Positions 25,769 through 34,133 of a stretch of 64,000 nt of DNA are shown here, piece by piece. Made by a program: the position numbers and the translations under genes. Source of the stretch: an alpha proteobacterium HIMB59 (GTDB lineage Bacteria; Pseudomonadota; Alphaproteobacteria; HIMB59). Each line of letters begins with the position of its first letter. Positions within the stretch are counted from its first letter, which is position 1. Under the pieces are notes generated by a model, which was not told where the DNA came from, did not search any database, and worked only from the letters and a program-made list of their open reading frames with translations. Location: NCBI GenBank assembly GCA_000299115.1, contig CP003801.1:248001-312000 (forward strand), given 5' to 3'.

Positions 25769-26979
25769 CAAAGGTAGTTAATTTTGGATGTCGACTCAAT
25801 AACTTTGAGGGGAAAAAAATTGAAGAGCTAATCCCTCAACAAGATAATATTATCGTCATTAATTCCTGCGCCGTTACCAATGAAACAGAAAGACAAGTAC
25901 GTCAAACAATTAGGCGGGCGCGAAAAGAAAACCCTGATGCGAAATTAGTGATGACAGGTTGTGCCGCACAGATTTCCCCCAATGATTATAAAACCATGCC
26001 GGAAGTTGATTATGTGATTGATAATATCAATAAACTCAAACAAAAAACTTGGGATGAAATATTAGAAGATCATCAAACCACTCCTTTTATGGAAGATATA
26101 TTTACAAATCCTTTAGATGTGGAACCCTCGCTTCAAAATGAAAGTTTTGGAGTTCGTGAAAGCCTTGTAATTCAACAAGGATGTAACCACCGTTGCACCT
26201 TTTGTATTATACCTTTTGGGAGAGGAAATAATCGTAGTTTTGACCCCTCGTATTTAATTGATGAAGTAAAAAGACATGTCGACAGCGGAGTTAAAGAGAT
26301 CGTTTTAACGGGTGTTGATATTTCAGACTATGGTAGTGACTTTGATCATCACTATTGCATGAGTCTTTTAATTAACGATATTCTCCAGCAAACGTCATTA
26401 GAAAGACTAAGATTATCTTCGATCGATTGTGTGGAAGTAGATGAACATTTTTTTGAAATATTAGACAATGAACGCCTTATGCCTCACTTGCATTTAAGTA
26501 TTCAATCCGGTGACGCCATGATTTTAAAAAGAATGAAACGTAGACATAATCCTGAAGATGTTAATAATTTTATAGGACGTTGTCGTAAGGTTAGAAAAGA
26601 AATTACTTTTGGAGCTGATATCATAGCAGGATTTCCAACAGAAAATGAGGAGATGTTCCAAAATACTTACAATCTACTCAATGATAATCAAATTTCTCAC
26701 TTACATATTTTTCCTTTTTCCCCAAAAAAAAATACTCCTGCAGCAAGAATGCCTCAATTAGAGAAATCAATTATAAAAAAACGAGCTCAAGATTTAAGAT
26801 ATTTGGGCGACAATCTTTTAAGCTTAGTGAAAAAAAACTTGAGGGATGAAAGAAAAATTTTAATTGAAGAATTAAACACACATCATATTTCTGGTTATGA
26901 TCAGAATTACATCAAACATCAAATACCGATGATAGGCATGTCACTCGGAGAAATAGTGACGACGCAATGTTCTTTTTAA
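25765..26979 (+). CDS. mtaB: tRNA threonylcarbamoyladenosine methylthiotransferase MtaB
   Basis: A 404-residue radical-SAM methylthiotransferase that converts t6A37 to ms2t6A37 in ANN-decoding tRNAs. It starts NFGCRLNNFEGKKI, the UPF0004 domain with cluster cysteines including SCAVT and GCAAQ. The radical-SAM triad CNHRCTFC and GADIIAGFPTENEE follow. The partner modification enzyme TsaD (t6A synthesis) is at 56775. ATGA overlaps with dapF, and the end overlaps ftsY by 13 bp. This dapF-mtaB-ftsY order is common in Alphaproteobacteria. Confidence 0.93.
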   Translation: MTKVVNFGCRLNNFEGKKIEELIPQQDNIIVINSCAVTNETERQVRQTIRRARKENPDAKLVMTGCAAQISPNDYKTMPEVDYVIDNINKLKQKTWDEILEDHQTTPFMEDIFTNPLDVEPSLQNESFGVRESLVIQQGCNHRCTFCIIPFGRGNNRSFDPSYLIDEVKRHVDSGVKEIVLTGVDISDYGSDFDHHYCMSLLINDILQQTSLERLRLSSIDCVEVDEHFFEILDNERLMPHLHLSIQSGDAMILKRMKRRHNPEDVNNFIGRCRKVRKEITFGADIIAGFPTENEEMFQNTYNLLNDNQISHLHIFPFSPKKNTPAARMPQLEKSIIKKRAQDLRYLGDNLLSLVKKNLRDERKILIEELNTHHISGYDQNYIKHQIPMIGMSLGEIVTTQCSF

Positions 26980-27785
26980 AAAAAATATTTCAAAAAAAAC
27001 TCAATGTTGATGAAGTCGAGGATTTGCTTTTCGAAAGTGGTGTCGAACCAAAGTTTGCCGATCTTATTTTAGAAAAAATTAAAAACTCAAACTCCAAAGA
27101 AGATGATCTAAAAACACTCATCAAAAAAGAATTAACTCAACAATTTCAAGACAAGGAATTTGGTAATTATGAGCCCGCCAACAAGAGTTTGTTCGTGATT
27201 GCTGGAAATAATGGCTCTGGAAAAACAACATTTATTGGCAAATTTATTCACTATTTTCAACAAAACTCCTTAAAACCGGGAGTAATAGCAGCAGATACCT
27301 TTCGTGCGGCAGCCATAGAACAATTAGAATTTTTTGCGAATAAATTTGAAATACCAATTGTCAAAGGGCAGGACAAAGAGGATCCCTCTGCTGTTGTCTT
27401 TAGAGGGATAGATCAATTAGCTTATTGTGATGTCATTATAGTGGATACATCTGGTCGCCAGCACAATAATAAAAACCTCATGGCCGAATTGGAAAAACTA
27501 TCAAATGTCATCAAAAAGAAATCTGACAAATTTAACCATGTCTATAATTTGCTAACGATTGATGCAAATACTGGTCTTGCATCGAAACATATTATTCAAG
27601 GGTTTCAGGATAGCATTCATCTCAATGGTATTATTGTGAATAAAGTAGATAGTAATGCAAAATACGGGGCTCTTTTATCCATTATGAACGATTTTTCTAT
27701 TCCGATTCTTTTTGAGGGATATGGGGAAGATATGAGTCATTTAAGAAAGTTTCAATTTTCTGAATATTTAGATAGACTCTTATAA
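26967..27785 (+). CDS. ftsY: signal recognition particle receptor FtsY (NG domain only)
   Basis: A 272-residue SRP-receptor GTPase. It has AGNNGSGKTTFIGKF (G1), DTFRAAAIEQLEFFA, VDTSGRQHNNKNLM and NKVDSNAKYG. The N domain starts almost at once (LNVDEVEDLLFESGVEP), so the acidic A domain that lengthens other FtsY proteins is missing. Membrane attachment must rely on the short basic, hydrophobic N-terminus FFLKKIFQKK. Only Ffh (23509) is needed as partner. The G5-like region reads VNKVDSNAKYG in place of the usual TKLDGTAKGG, a modest divergence. Confidence 0.93.
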   Translation: MFFLKKIFQKKLNVDEVEDLLFESGVEPKFADLILEKIKNSNSKEDDLKTLIKKELTQQFQDKEFGNYEPANKSLFVIAGNNGSGKTTFIGKFIHYFQQNSLKPGVIAADTFRAAAIEQLEFFANKFEIPIVKGQDKEDPSAVVFRGIDQLAYCDVIIVDTSGRQHNNKNLMAELEKLSNVIKKKSDKFNHVYNLLTIDANTGLASKHIIQGFQDSIHLNGIIVNKVDSNAKYGALLSIMNDFSIPILFEGYGEDMSHLRKFQFSEYLDRLL

Positions 27786-27788
27786 TAA

Positions 27789-28334
27789 ATGAAACAACTT
27801 TTCGAATTTTTTCCTCTGATTATTTTTTTTGCTGTTTATTATAAATCAGATAAAGATTTATATCTCAGCATTGCAGCTGTTATCATCGCAACATTAATCT
27901 CTCTAGTTGCTCTTTATATCAAAGAAAGAAAAGTTTCTACTATGATGTTGGTAAGTACAATAATTTTAGTAGTATTTGGTGGACTAAGCCTGTTCCTAAA
28001 AAATGATATCTTTTTCAAAATGAAACCAACGATCATCAATGCCCTCTTTGCTATTGTCTTAATTGGAAGTACTTTTATCAACAAACCCGTTTTAAAACTT
28101 CTTTTAAACTCCTCTATGAAACTAACGGATCAAGGTTGGTCTTTAATGAACAAAATGTGGTCTGGATTTTTTATTTTCCTTGCGGTGCTCAACGAAATTA
28201 TCTGGAGAACTCAATCAACTGATTTTTGGGTAAACTTTAAAGTATTTGGGATCATGGGCATCACCCTTGCCTTTACGATTATTCAAATTCCGTTATTGAA
28301 GAAACACTTTATCGGAACTATTGAAGAGCAATAA
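27789..28334 (+). CDS. yciB: YciB/IspZ-family intracellular septation protein A
   Basis: A 181-residue inner-membrane protein of five predicted helices. The start KQLFEFFPLIIFFAVYY, the middle KMKPTIINALFAIVLIGS and the end WRTQSTDFWVNFKVFG are characteristic of YciB, which is linked to cell division and envelope integrity in enterobacteria. Three bases separate it from ftsY, so it is the last gene of the dapF operon. Its 3' end overlaps the convergent pgk by 17 bp. Confidence 0.92.
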   Translation: MKQLFEFFPLIIFFAVYYKSDKDLYLSIAAVIIATLISLVALYIKERKVSTMMLVSTIILVVFGGLSLFLKNDIFFKMKPTIINALFAIVLIGSTFINKPVLKLLLNSSMKLTDQGWSLMNKMWSGFFIFLAVLNEIIWRTQSTDFWVNFKVFGIMGITLAFTIIQIPLLKKHFIGTIEEQ

Positions 28335-29478
28335 TTCCGGGTAATTCTTTATCTTCTAAAGCCTCTAAAAAAGCACCTCCTGCAGTGGAGACAAAATGAT
28401 AATGATCAAAACTTACACCAGCGATATTAATTGCAAGCAACGTATCACCTCCTCCGATCACTACATCACAGGATGAATTAGCAAGAAGATGAGCTAATTT
28501 TGATGACCCTTGAGCAAATCGAGGATCTTCAATCATCCCCATTGGGCCGTTCCATAAAACAATTTCACTTCTCTGCACCAATTGTTCTAGAACCTCAATA
28601 GAGTGATTAGATAAATCAAGGATACTAAATTGATTTTGATCACTTAGACGATCTATAGAAAAAGATTGCCCATCATTCAAGACTACGTCTGTTGGTAAAT
28701 GAATTTCACAACCTGTTTTGTTCGCCAATGTATATATATCTTTGATCATTTCTTCTGAGCCCTCTTCTAAAAGAGATTGGCCAACCGCTATGCCTTGATA
28801 TTTTAAAAAATTATTGGCCATTGCCCCGCCAATAAAAATATTGGAGCAAGATTGCGTTAGAGATAAAAGTGTTTTGATTTTGGTTGAAACTTTAGAGCCT
28901 CCAATAATTGCTAATTTTCTTTTGGTAGAATTCTTAATATCATTGATTGCCGTGACTTCTTTTAAAAAATTTAATCCTGGAGCGGAGAGAATATTTTTAG
29001 CCATTTGATTCACTGATGCATGACTTCGGTGAGATGCAGAAAAAGCTTCGTTGATGAAAAGATCTAATTCATTTGTGATTGATTGACTAAAAGATTCATC
29101 ATTTTTTTTCTCGCCTTCAAAAAAACGAATGTTATCTAAGAGTGTAATTTTATTTGTGCTTTCATTAAATTGCTTTAGACCATTTTGCAAAAATTCTTCA
29201 TAAGACAAAAGATTGATTTCATATCTTAAAATATCTGAAAACTGATCAATTAAATTAGTAAATGAAAATTTTTCATCGAACATTTCTTTCGGTCGACCAA
29301 AATGAGAAAGTAATAAAATCTTACATTCATTTTTTAGAACAAAATCAATAGTGTCTTTGGCTCTTAACAATCTTGTGTTGTCAGTCACCTGAAATAAATC
29401 ATCAGTGGGGACGTTAAAGTCCACTCTGATGCCTACATTTTTAATATTTTGGAAATTAATTTGATTGAGATTTTTCAT
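28318..29478 (-). CDS. pgk: phosphoglycerate kinase
   Basis: A 386-residue glycolytic kinase interconverting 1,3-bisphosphoglycerate and 3-phosphoglycerate with ATP. It has RVDFNVPTDD, LLSHFGRP, AFSASHRSHAS, IGGSKVSTKI, LWNGPMGMIEDPRFAQG and GGGDTL. It is about ten residues shorter than most, with no missing motif. It appears alone; gapA and fba are not nearby. It is divergent from gcrA across 98 bp that includes an AT-rich, promoter-like CTATATATAG palindrome. Confidence 0.95.
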   Translation of the reverse strand: MKNLNQINFQNIKNVGIRVDFNVPTDDLFQVTDNTRLLRAKDTIDFVLKNECKILLLSHFGRPKEMFDEKFSFTNLIDQFSDILRYEINLLSYEEFLQNGLKQFNESTNKITLLDNIRFFEGEKKNDESFSQSITNELDLFINEAFSASHRSHASVNQMAKNILSAPGLNFLKEVTAINDIKNSTKRKLAIIGGSKVSTKIKTLLSLTQSCSNIFIGGAMANNFLKYQGIAVGQSLLEEGSEEMIKDIYTLANKTGCEIHLPTDVVLNDGQSFSIDRLSDQNQFSILDLSNHSIEVLEQLVQRSEIVLWNGPMGMIEDPRFAQGSSKLAHLLANSSCDVVIGGGDTLLAINIAGVSFDHYHFVSTAGGAFLEALEDKELPGIIALQ

Positions 29479-29576
29479 ATTTGTTCACATTTTTTAATGA
29501 TTTTCCACTAGATTGCTACCACTATATATAGTATAAAATACCTCATAAGGAGAACTATATAGAGTAGGTTAATATC

Positions 29577-30050
29577 ATGTCTTGGAATACACAAAAAGTT
29601 GAAGATCTAAAAAAACTTTGGAATGAAGGCGTTGCGACTAGCCGAATTGGTGAGCAACTTGGATTTACTAAAAATGCAGTTATTGGAAAGGCATTCAGAC
29701 TAGGCCTTGAAAGAAGACAAAATTCACGAAAAAAAACAACCCCTACTCAACAACTCTCCTCAACCACCATGTATCGTGAAACAAGTGTTTCTCCCTCTAC
29801 TCAAACTACGGTTAAAAGAGAAGTCACCAGGAGAAGAGAGAAGTTCAGCTTTAAAAAGAGCATCGTAGGCACTGGAAGCTTCAAGTCATGTCAGTGGCCA
29901 ATTGGAGACCCTTTAGAAGAAGGTTTTCATTATTGTGGTGGTCAGAATATTCCGACCAAACCCTATTGTATTGAACACTACAAAAAAGCTTACAATGTCG
30001 ATGAAAAATACTTAGACAGGCTTCTAGATTTTCTTCACGAAAAAAATTAA
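29577..30050 (+). CDS. gcrA: cell-cycle regulator GcrA
   Basis: A 157-residue GcrA-family protein, found almost only in Alphaproteobacteria, that works with CcrM methylation and sigma-70 to time cell-cycle gene expression. The N-terminal DNA-binding helix-turn-helix reads MSWNTQKVEDLKKLW...SRIGEQLGFTKNAVIGKAFRLGL, and the C-terminal cysteine/histidine module reads SCQWPIGDP...YCGG...PYCIEHYKKAY. The linker (60-95) is Thr/Ser/Gln-rich. A membrane protein gene follows 18 bp downstream. I did not find the ccrM gene in this window. Confidence 0.95.
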   Translation: MSWNTQKVEDLKKLWNEGVATSRIGEQLGFTKNAVIGKAFRLGLERRQNSRKKTTPTQQLSSTTMYRETSVSPSTQTTVKREVTRRREKFSFKKSIVGTGSFKSCQWPIGDPLEEGFHYCGGQNIPTKPYCIEHYKKAYNVDEKYLDRLLDFLHEKN

Positions 30051-30068
30051 TTTGGTGCGTAGATTTTA

Positions 30069-30461
30069 ATGCTACGCATAATCGGCAAACTACTAGTATT
30101 AATTCTATCTTTTTTTGCAATCTTTTTAGGTGTATGTGCTGTTCTTGGAATTCAAATATATTTTCCTTTCAATATTGCGGAGGGAAAAGAAATACCATAT
30201 CACAGAATGCAGAGTATTAGGGTAGCGGTTTTTATAACCTTCACTTTTTATGGTACTTTATATTTAATCAATTCAATTAAAGAAGTATATCCCATTCATT
30301 TCTTAAAAGTATTCATGATTAGCTTTGGAATTACTTCCTTTTTATTTTCTTATCAAGCACAAGAAGGTATAAAAGAAATTGTTCTCGCAATTTTTTATTT
30401 ATGCTGTGGTTTGGTTTTTCACCTAATCTCTAAACCGGAAATAAAAAAATATTTTACTTAA
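30069..30461 (+). CDS. hypothetical four-helix membrane protein
   Basis: A 130-residue protein with about four hydrophobic helices and short loops; the first (KLLVLILSFFAIFLGVCAVLG) may be an uncleaved signal. The loop FNIAEGKEIPYHRMQ contains charged residues, and the C-terminal helix contains YLCCGLVFHLI. No family was recognised. It follows gcrA by 18 bp and may be co-transcribed. Its stop overlaps the convergent homocysteine methyltransferase gene by 4 bp. Confidence 0.65.
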   Translation: MLRIIGKLLVLILSFFAIFLGVCAVLGIQIYFPFNIAEGKEIPYHRMQSIRVAVFITFTFYGTLYLINSIKEVYPIHFLKVFMISFGITSFLFSYQAQEGIKEIVLAIFYLCCGLVFHLISKPEIKKYFT

Positions 30462-31369
30462 TTTTTTCTATAAAAATCTGCTAAAGCTTTAATGTGGTTA
30501 GGTAACACTTCACAACAACCACCTAAAATAGAAGCTCCCTCAAGTCTGCATTTTTCTGCAAAAGATATAAAACTTTCACTATTGAAACTCTTATTAACAC
30601 CCAACGACTCTGTTGGATTGCCCGGTTTAATTTTCCAACCATCTGGAATATTTGCAAAGGCATTAACTTTAAAGCCAAAAGGAACCTGAAGATTATGGAT
30701 TTTTTTGATGACGCTTAATACAGTAGATTGATCTGTACATGCAACTACAAGTCCTAATATATCATATTGATCAATAAGATCTTTTAACTGAGTAATACAA
30801 TTACCATCTTCCATAAAGCTATTTTTTTTGATGTGAACGCCAATTAAAAATTTTTTTTGAAATTTTTTTAGAGCTTTTAAAGCAAGTTTAATTTCTTCTA
30901 AACTGGATAAAACATCTAAGTAAAAAATATCTACATAATCATTAAGAATTTCGCCTGAGCACTGAAACTCATTAAAAATTTCTTCCACGGATAATTCAAA
31001 TTTAGCCATATAGGTTTGATTTCGAGTAGGGATAGATCCGGCAATTAGAACATCTTTAAAAACAATATTTTGTTGATTTGCTTTTTTTGCTAAGAGCCCA
31101 GCCGTATGTAAGGCCTCATCAAATTTATCTAAAATATTATTTTCAGAAAAACGCAATTTTCGTACTGTAAAATTATTTGTTGTTATCACTTTGGCGCCCG
31201 CTCTCATAAAATCTTGATGGGCATCGATTACCATTTGATGCAAAGAGCTATCTAGTAAAGCAGTAGCAGACCAAAGGGTTCCTTGAGGAATCATTCCATA
31301 TTTAATAAGTGTTTGACCCATTCCTCCATCTAAGATCAATGGTTTCTGGTTATTAAATTCAATGTTCAT
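30458..31369 (-). CDS. homocysteine S-methyltransferase family protein
   Basis: A 303-residue Zn-dependent methyltransferase barrel. It begins LILDGGMGQTLIKYG; the zinc site would use the Cys in VVACTDQ and the pair in LGGCCEVLPNHI. In S-methylmethionine:homocysteine methyltransferases the last motif is GGCCGT; here it is GGCCEV, so substrate specificity may differ. It probably makes methionine from homocysteine using a methylated donor (S-methylmethionine or a betaine), consistent with the reduced-sulfur dependence of many marine oligotrophs (inference). It sits just before tRNA-Arg(CCU) on the same strand. Confidence 0.85.
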   Translation of the reverse strand: MNIEFNNQKPLILDGGMGQTLIKYGMIPQGTLWSATALLDSSLHQMVIDAHQDFMRAGAKVITTNNFTVRKLRFSENNILDKFDEALHTAGLLAKKANQQNIVFKDVLIAGSIPTRNQTYMAKFELSVEEIFNEFQCSGEILNDYVDIFYLDVLSSLEEIKLALKALKKFQKKFLIGVHIKKNSFMEDGNCITQLKDLIDQYDILGLVVACTDQSTVLSVIKKIHNLQVPFGFKVNAFANIPDGWKIKPGNPTESLGVNKSFNSESFISFAEKCRLEGASILGGCCEVLPNHIKALADFYRKN

Positions 31370-31375
31370 ATTTTT

Positions 31376-31452
31376 TGGCGCGCTTGGCAGGAATCGAACC
31401 TGCGACCCCCAGATTAGGAATCTGGTGCTCTATCCTACTGAGCTACAAACGC
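31376..31452 (-). tRNA. tRNA-Arg (anticodon CCU)
   Basis: Read on the minus strand: acceptor GCGTTTG pairing with CAAGCGC (one G-U), anticodon arm CCAGA-TTCCTAA-TCTGG, T loop TTCGATT between GCAGG and CCTGC, discriminator G and an encoded CCA. The anticodon is CCT (plus-strand AGG at 31416-31418), decoding AGG. All arms pair fully. Confidence 0.96.
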
Positions 31453-31496
31453 ACTGAGTCCTATACTTAGTTTTATTATTGCATAAAATACATTCA

Positions 31497-31985
31497 ATGA
31501 AAAAAGAAGCTAGTGAGTATTTATTTAATGAGGCTGTAAAATACTTAGGCAAATATCCTGCAACTCGAAAAAAAATCAAAGAATATCTTCAAAAAAAAAT
31601 TAAAAATAAAAAGACTTATGCCCGAGCTATTTTTCTAGAGGGAGTCGATAAAGAGGAAATGATTGAAAGAATAGTAGGACGTTTAGATGAGCTAAAAATA
31701 ATTAATGAAGATCAATTTTTAGAAAGTATGTTTCATTATTATCAACAGTCTTTATTTTCTATTAGAAAAATAAAAAATAAATTATTTCAAAAAGGGTTTG
31801 ACTCAAAAATTATAGATGAATTTATTGATCAAAAATTTTATGAAAATCCTGAATTAGAGATTGAAATTCTCAAACAATATATTGTTAAAAAAAAACTAGC
31901 TAACTTAGATGAGTCTGATCTCAAAAAAAAGCTATATCAACAAAGCTTTAGTGAGAATTCAATATTTAGAGTGATAAAAGAATAA
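31497..31985 (+). CDS. recX: RecX-family regulatory protein
   Basis: A 162-residue helical protein with the tandem three-helix repeats of RecX: YLGKYPATRKKIKEYLQKKI, LDELKIINEDQFLESM, RKIKNKLFQKGFDSKIIDEFI and KKKLYQQSFSENSIFRVI. RecX restrains RecA filaments. recA is not adjacent, as in many alphas. The start is ATG 31497, where similarity begins; a TTG 18 bases upstream would add six residues. It is very lysine-rich. The stop lies 1 bp from the convergent rpmF end. Confidence 0.85.
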   Translation: MKKEASEYLFNEAVKYLGKYPATRKKIKEYLQKKIKNKKTYARAIFLEGVDKEEMIERIVGRLDELKIINEDQFLESMFHYYQQSLFSIRKIKNKLFQKGFDSKIIDEFIDQKFYENPELEIEILKQYIVKKKLANLDESDLKKKLYQQSFSENSIFRVIKE

Positions 31986-31986
31986 A

Positions 31987-32247
31987 CTACTTAGAAGCTG
32001 GAGCTTCGATAGTTTTTGCTGCTTCTTCCGCATTTACTGGTGCGGATGATTCAGCGACTTCTTCTTTTTTCGGCTTCTTAACTAAGATTTGTTTTCCACG
32101 ATACATACCTGTGCTTAAATCGATATGATGAGGTCTTCTTAGTTCGCCAGATTTTTTATCTTCTGCAAACGATTGAGTCCCCGCTCTGTGATGAGAGCGT
32201 CTCATGTTCCTTTTCGAAGGAGTGGTTTTCCTTTTTGGTACTGCCAT
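31987..32247 (-). CDS. rpmF: 50S ribosomal protein L32 with an Ala/Glu-rich tail
   Basis: The first 60 residues are typical alphaproteobacterial L32: [36 protein letters not shown]. The family usually ends there; this protein continues with about 28 residues ([19 protein letters not shown]...) of low-complexity acidic sequence. It is the third ribosomal protein in the window with such a tail (with S16 and L19). The gene is alone on its strand. Confidence 0.93.
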   Translation of the reverse strand: MAVPKRKTTPSKRNMRRSHHRAGTQSFAEDKKSGELRRPHHIDLSTGMYRGKQILVKKPKKEEVAESSAPVNAEEAAKTIEAPASK

Positions 32248-32310
32248 AATGAAGCGATAACATAATAAAAATTTGTATAAATTACAATAATAATGTATAA
32301 ATCTGCCACC

Positions 32311-32643
32311 ATGTCAGAAGAAAACATCGATTTAGGTCACAAAAGAACCTGTCCTCATTGTAGTGTTAAATATTACGACTTTTACCAAGATGAACTAGAT
32401 TGCCCAGAATGTGGCAAAACCATTGAGGCAGTCAATATTATGAAGCCTAAAAGAGGTAGAAAAGCAGGTGTTACTGTTGCTACTACATCAACGAAGACCG
32501 TGAAAGAAAACGATGAGTTGAAAGATTTAATCGATGAAACTGATGATAGTGCAGTACCATCAGATGAAGATGATAATGATAATCTGGCCGAAGATATCAG
32601 CTTAGATATCTCTAAAGATAAATCTGACGACGAAACTGCTTAA
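32311..32643 (+). CDS. FYDLN/TIGR02300-type zinc-ribbon protein with acidic tail
   Basis: A 110-residue protein of an alphaproteobacteria-specific family. It has a single zinc ribbon, [25 protein letters not shown] (two CxxC pairs), in which the family FYDLN motif reads YYDFY. A long Asp/Glu/Ser-rich tail follows ([24 protein letters not shown]). Function of the family is unknown; it may be RNA- or transcription-related. ATG 32311 gives [14 protein letters not shown], matching the family start; an in-frame ATG at 32293 would add six residues. It is divergent from rpmF by 63 bp and converges with carD. Confidence 0.82.
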   Translation: MSEENIDLGHKRTCPHCSVKYYDFYQDELDCPECGKTIEAVNIMKPKRGRKAGVTVATTSTKTVKENDELKDLIDETDDSAVPSDEDDNDNLAEDISLDISKDKSDDETA

Positions 32644-32644
32644 A

Positions 32645-33367
32645 TTATCTTTTATTTAAAATCTCTAAAATTTTAGAAGAAGCCTCTTCAAACTTCAAAT
32701 CAGAGGATATCGCAAACTCTCTTGTGTATCTCTCAAAGGCAACCTGAAACATTTGTCTTTCACTATATGACTGTTCTGTTTGATCATCTTTTCGAAATAA
32801 ATCTCTAACAACTTCAGATAATTGTTTAATATCACCTGAATTAATTTTTTGATCGTATTCTTGTGCTCTTCTTGACCACATCGCCTTTTTAATTTTGGGT
32901 TTTTGTTTTAAAATAGACAATGTTCTAGTCATTGAAGGTTTGCTTGTAATATTTCTTAAGCCAATGAGCTTTGCTTTTGCAAAAGGCACTCTGATGGTTA
33001 ATTTATCTTGAAAAAATTGAATAACATATAACTGCTCTTCTACTAAATCATATTGGAATTTTTCTATTGTTAAAATTCTTCCTACGCCGTGAGTAGGATA
33101 AACAATATTTTCTCCTGCTTTAAATTCCTGAGGAGCAACAATCTTTTTAATTTTAGGTGCTTTTGGAGTAACAATTTTTTTAACGACTTTTTTTGCAGTT
33201 TTTTTAACTACTTTTTTTGCAGTTTTTTTTGCAACTTTTGCTACTTTTTTAGTAACAGTTTTTTTCTTTGTGGTTGTTTTTTTTACTGCTGCTTTCTTAA
33301 CAGCTTTCGTTTTAACAATTTTCTTTTTGGTAGTTTTCTTTGTGGTTGCTTTTTTCTTTGCAGGCAT
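32645..33367 (-). CDS. carD: CarD-family transcription regulator with N-terminal lysine-rich, histone-H1-like extension
   Basis: A 240-residue protein. Residues about 1-78 are almost wholly Lys, Thr, Ala and Val in KKTTKK/KVVKKTAKK repeats, resembling histone H1/AlgP tails. Residues about 82-240 are a complete CarD: the RNA-polymerase-interacting GENIVYPTHGVGRILTIE and then the helical DNA-binding part (LSEVVRDLFRK, QMFQVAFERYTREF, ILEILNKR). CarD stabilises open promoter complexes, notably at rRNA promoters. The family is usually about 160-170 residues, so this is a fusion with a DNA-binding tail. Its ATG touches the fdxA stop. A separate H1-like protein is encoded 3.4 kb away. Confidence 0.9.
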   Translation of the reverse strand: MPAKKKATTKKTTKKKIVKTKAVKKAAVKKTTTKKKTVTKKVAKVAKKTAKKVVKKTAKKVVKKIVTPKAPKIKKIVAPQEFKAGENIVYPTHGVGRILTIEKFQYDLVEEQLYVIQFFQDKLTIRVPFAKAKLIGLRNITSKPSMTRTLSILKQKPKIKKAMWSRRAQEYDQKINSGDIKQLSEVVRDLFRKDDQTEQSYSERQMFQVAFERYTREFAISSDLKFEEASSKILEILNKR

Positions 33368-33699
33368 TATTCAGCTCCTTTTTCGCTAAAATATTTTTCG
33401 AATTTATTTTCAACACCCTCATATTCTTTTGCATCAGCGGGTGACTCTTTTTTTGATTTAATGTTTGGCCAGATTTGAGAATATTTTTCATTCACATCCA
33501 GCCATTTTGTTCCATCATCTAAATTATCTGGAATAATTGCTTCAATGGGGCACTCGGGCTCACAAACACCGCAATCTATGCATTCATCAGGATTGATCAC
33601 CAGCATATTTTCACCCTCATAAAAACAGTCGACAGGACACACTTCTACACAATCCATATATTTACACTTTATACATTTATCATTTACTAAATATGTCAT
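33367..33699 (-). CDS. fdxA: 7Fe-type ferredoxin FdxA
   Basis: A 110-residue ferredoxin. The first cluster site reads [20 protein letters not shown] and the second [15 protein letters not shown], the layout of 3Fe-4S plus 4Fe-4S ferredoxins with the extended C-terminus. It is a cytoplasmic electron carrier. It lies between a TerB-like gene (4-bp overlap) and carD (1-bp contact), the neighbourhood it shares in many Alphaproteobacteria. Confidence 0.95.
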   Translation of the reverse strand: MTYLVNDKCIKCKYMDCVEVCPVDCFYEGENMLVINPDECIDCGVCEPECPIEAIIPDNLDDGTKWLDVNEKYSQIWPNIKSKKESPADAKEYEGVENKFEKYFSEKGAE

Positions 33700-34133
33700 A
33701 GGGAGTCTTTTACTCTATTTCTGATTAATATAAAGTCTTTATCTTCAAGCCCTAATAAGGTTGATAGGGTTCTCACTGTAGAGGTTTCCAATTGATCTTC
33801 TATGCCATCCACCATCAGTACTTGCCAGCATATCAAAATAATATCCATTCTTTGTTCATAGGACAAAGATACTTTTAGTCGTTGGGTGAATTGAGATAGG
33901 TCGGTGTTAAAGTGTTGTTTATCAGCAAGTTTAAGAAATTCTTGTTTATTTTGATCTTTAGGGATTTGGAAATAAAACTCAACCAGCTCTGCGGATAAAT
34001 CAATTTCCTCAGGAGATATCTCGTGGTCTGCAATAATTATTTCATAAATAAGATTATAAAGATCTGACTGAAAGGTATTCTCATCAGAATTTTTTGGTTC
34101 GTGAAAAGATTGAAAAAATTTATTTAGCATCAA
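33696..34133 (-). CDS. TerB-like helical protein
   Basis: A 145-residue all-helical protein similar to the TerB/DjlA fold: [19 protein letters not shown] near 33-51 and [30 protein letters not shown] near 101-130 carry the spaced acidic residues of the two metal-binding half-repeats. Its exact role is unknown; despite the family name there is no sign of tellurite resistance. It overlaps the helicase by 14 bp and fdxA by 4 bp, so it belongs to the helicase operon, where other alphas have an S4-domain gene. Confidence 0.75.
   Translation of the reverse strand: MMLNKFFQSFHEPKNSDENTFQSDLYNLIYEIIIADHEISPEEIDLSAELVEFYFQIPKDQNKQEFLKLADKQHFNTDLSQFTQRLKVSLSYEQRMDIILICWQVLMVDGIEDQLETSTVRTLSTLLGLEDKDFILIRNRVKDSL

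Noticed and set aside
33089-33478. Phe/Cys-rich ORF on the plus strand across carD and fdxA
   Set aside because: Antisense of the lysine tail of CarD; no independent support.
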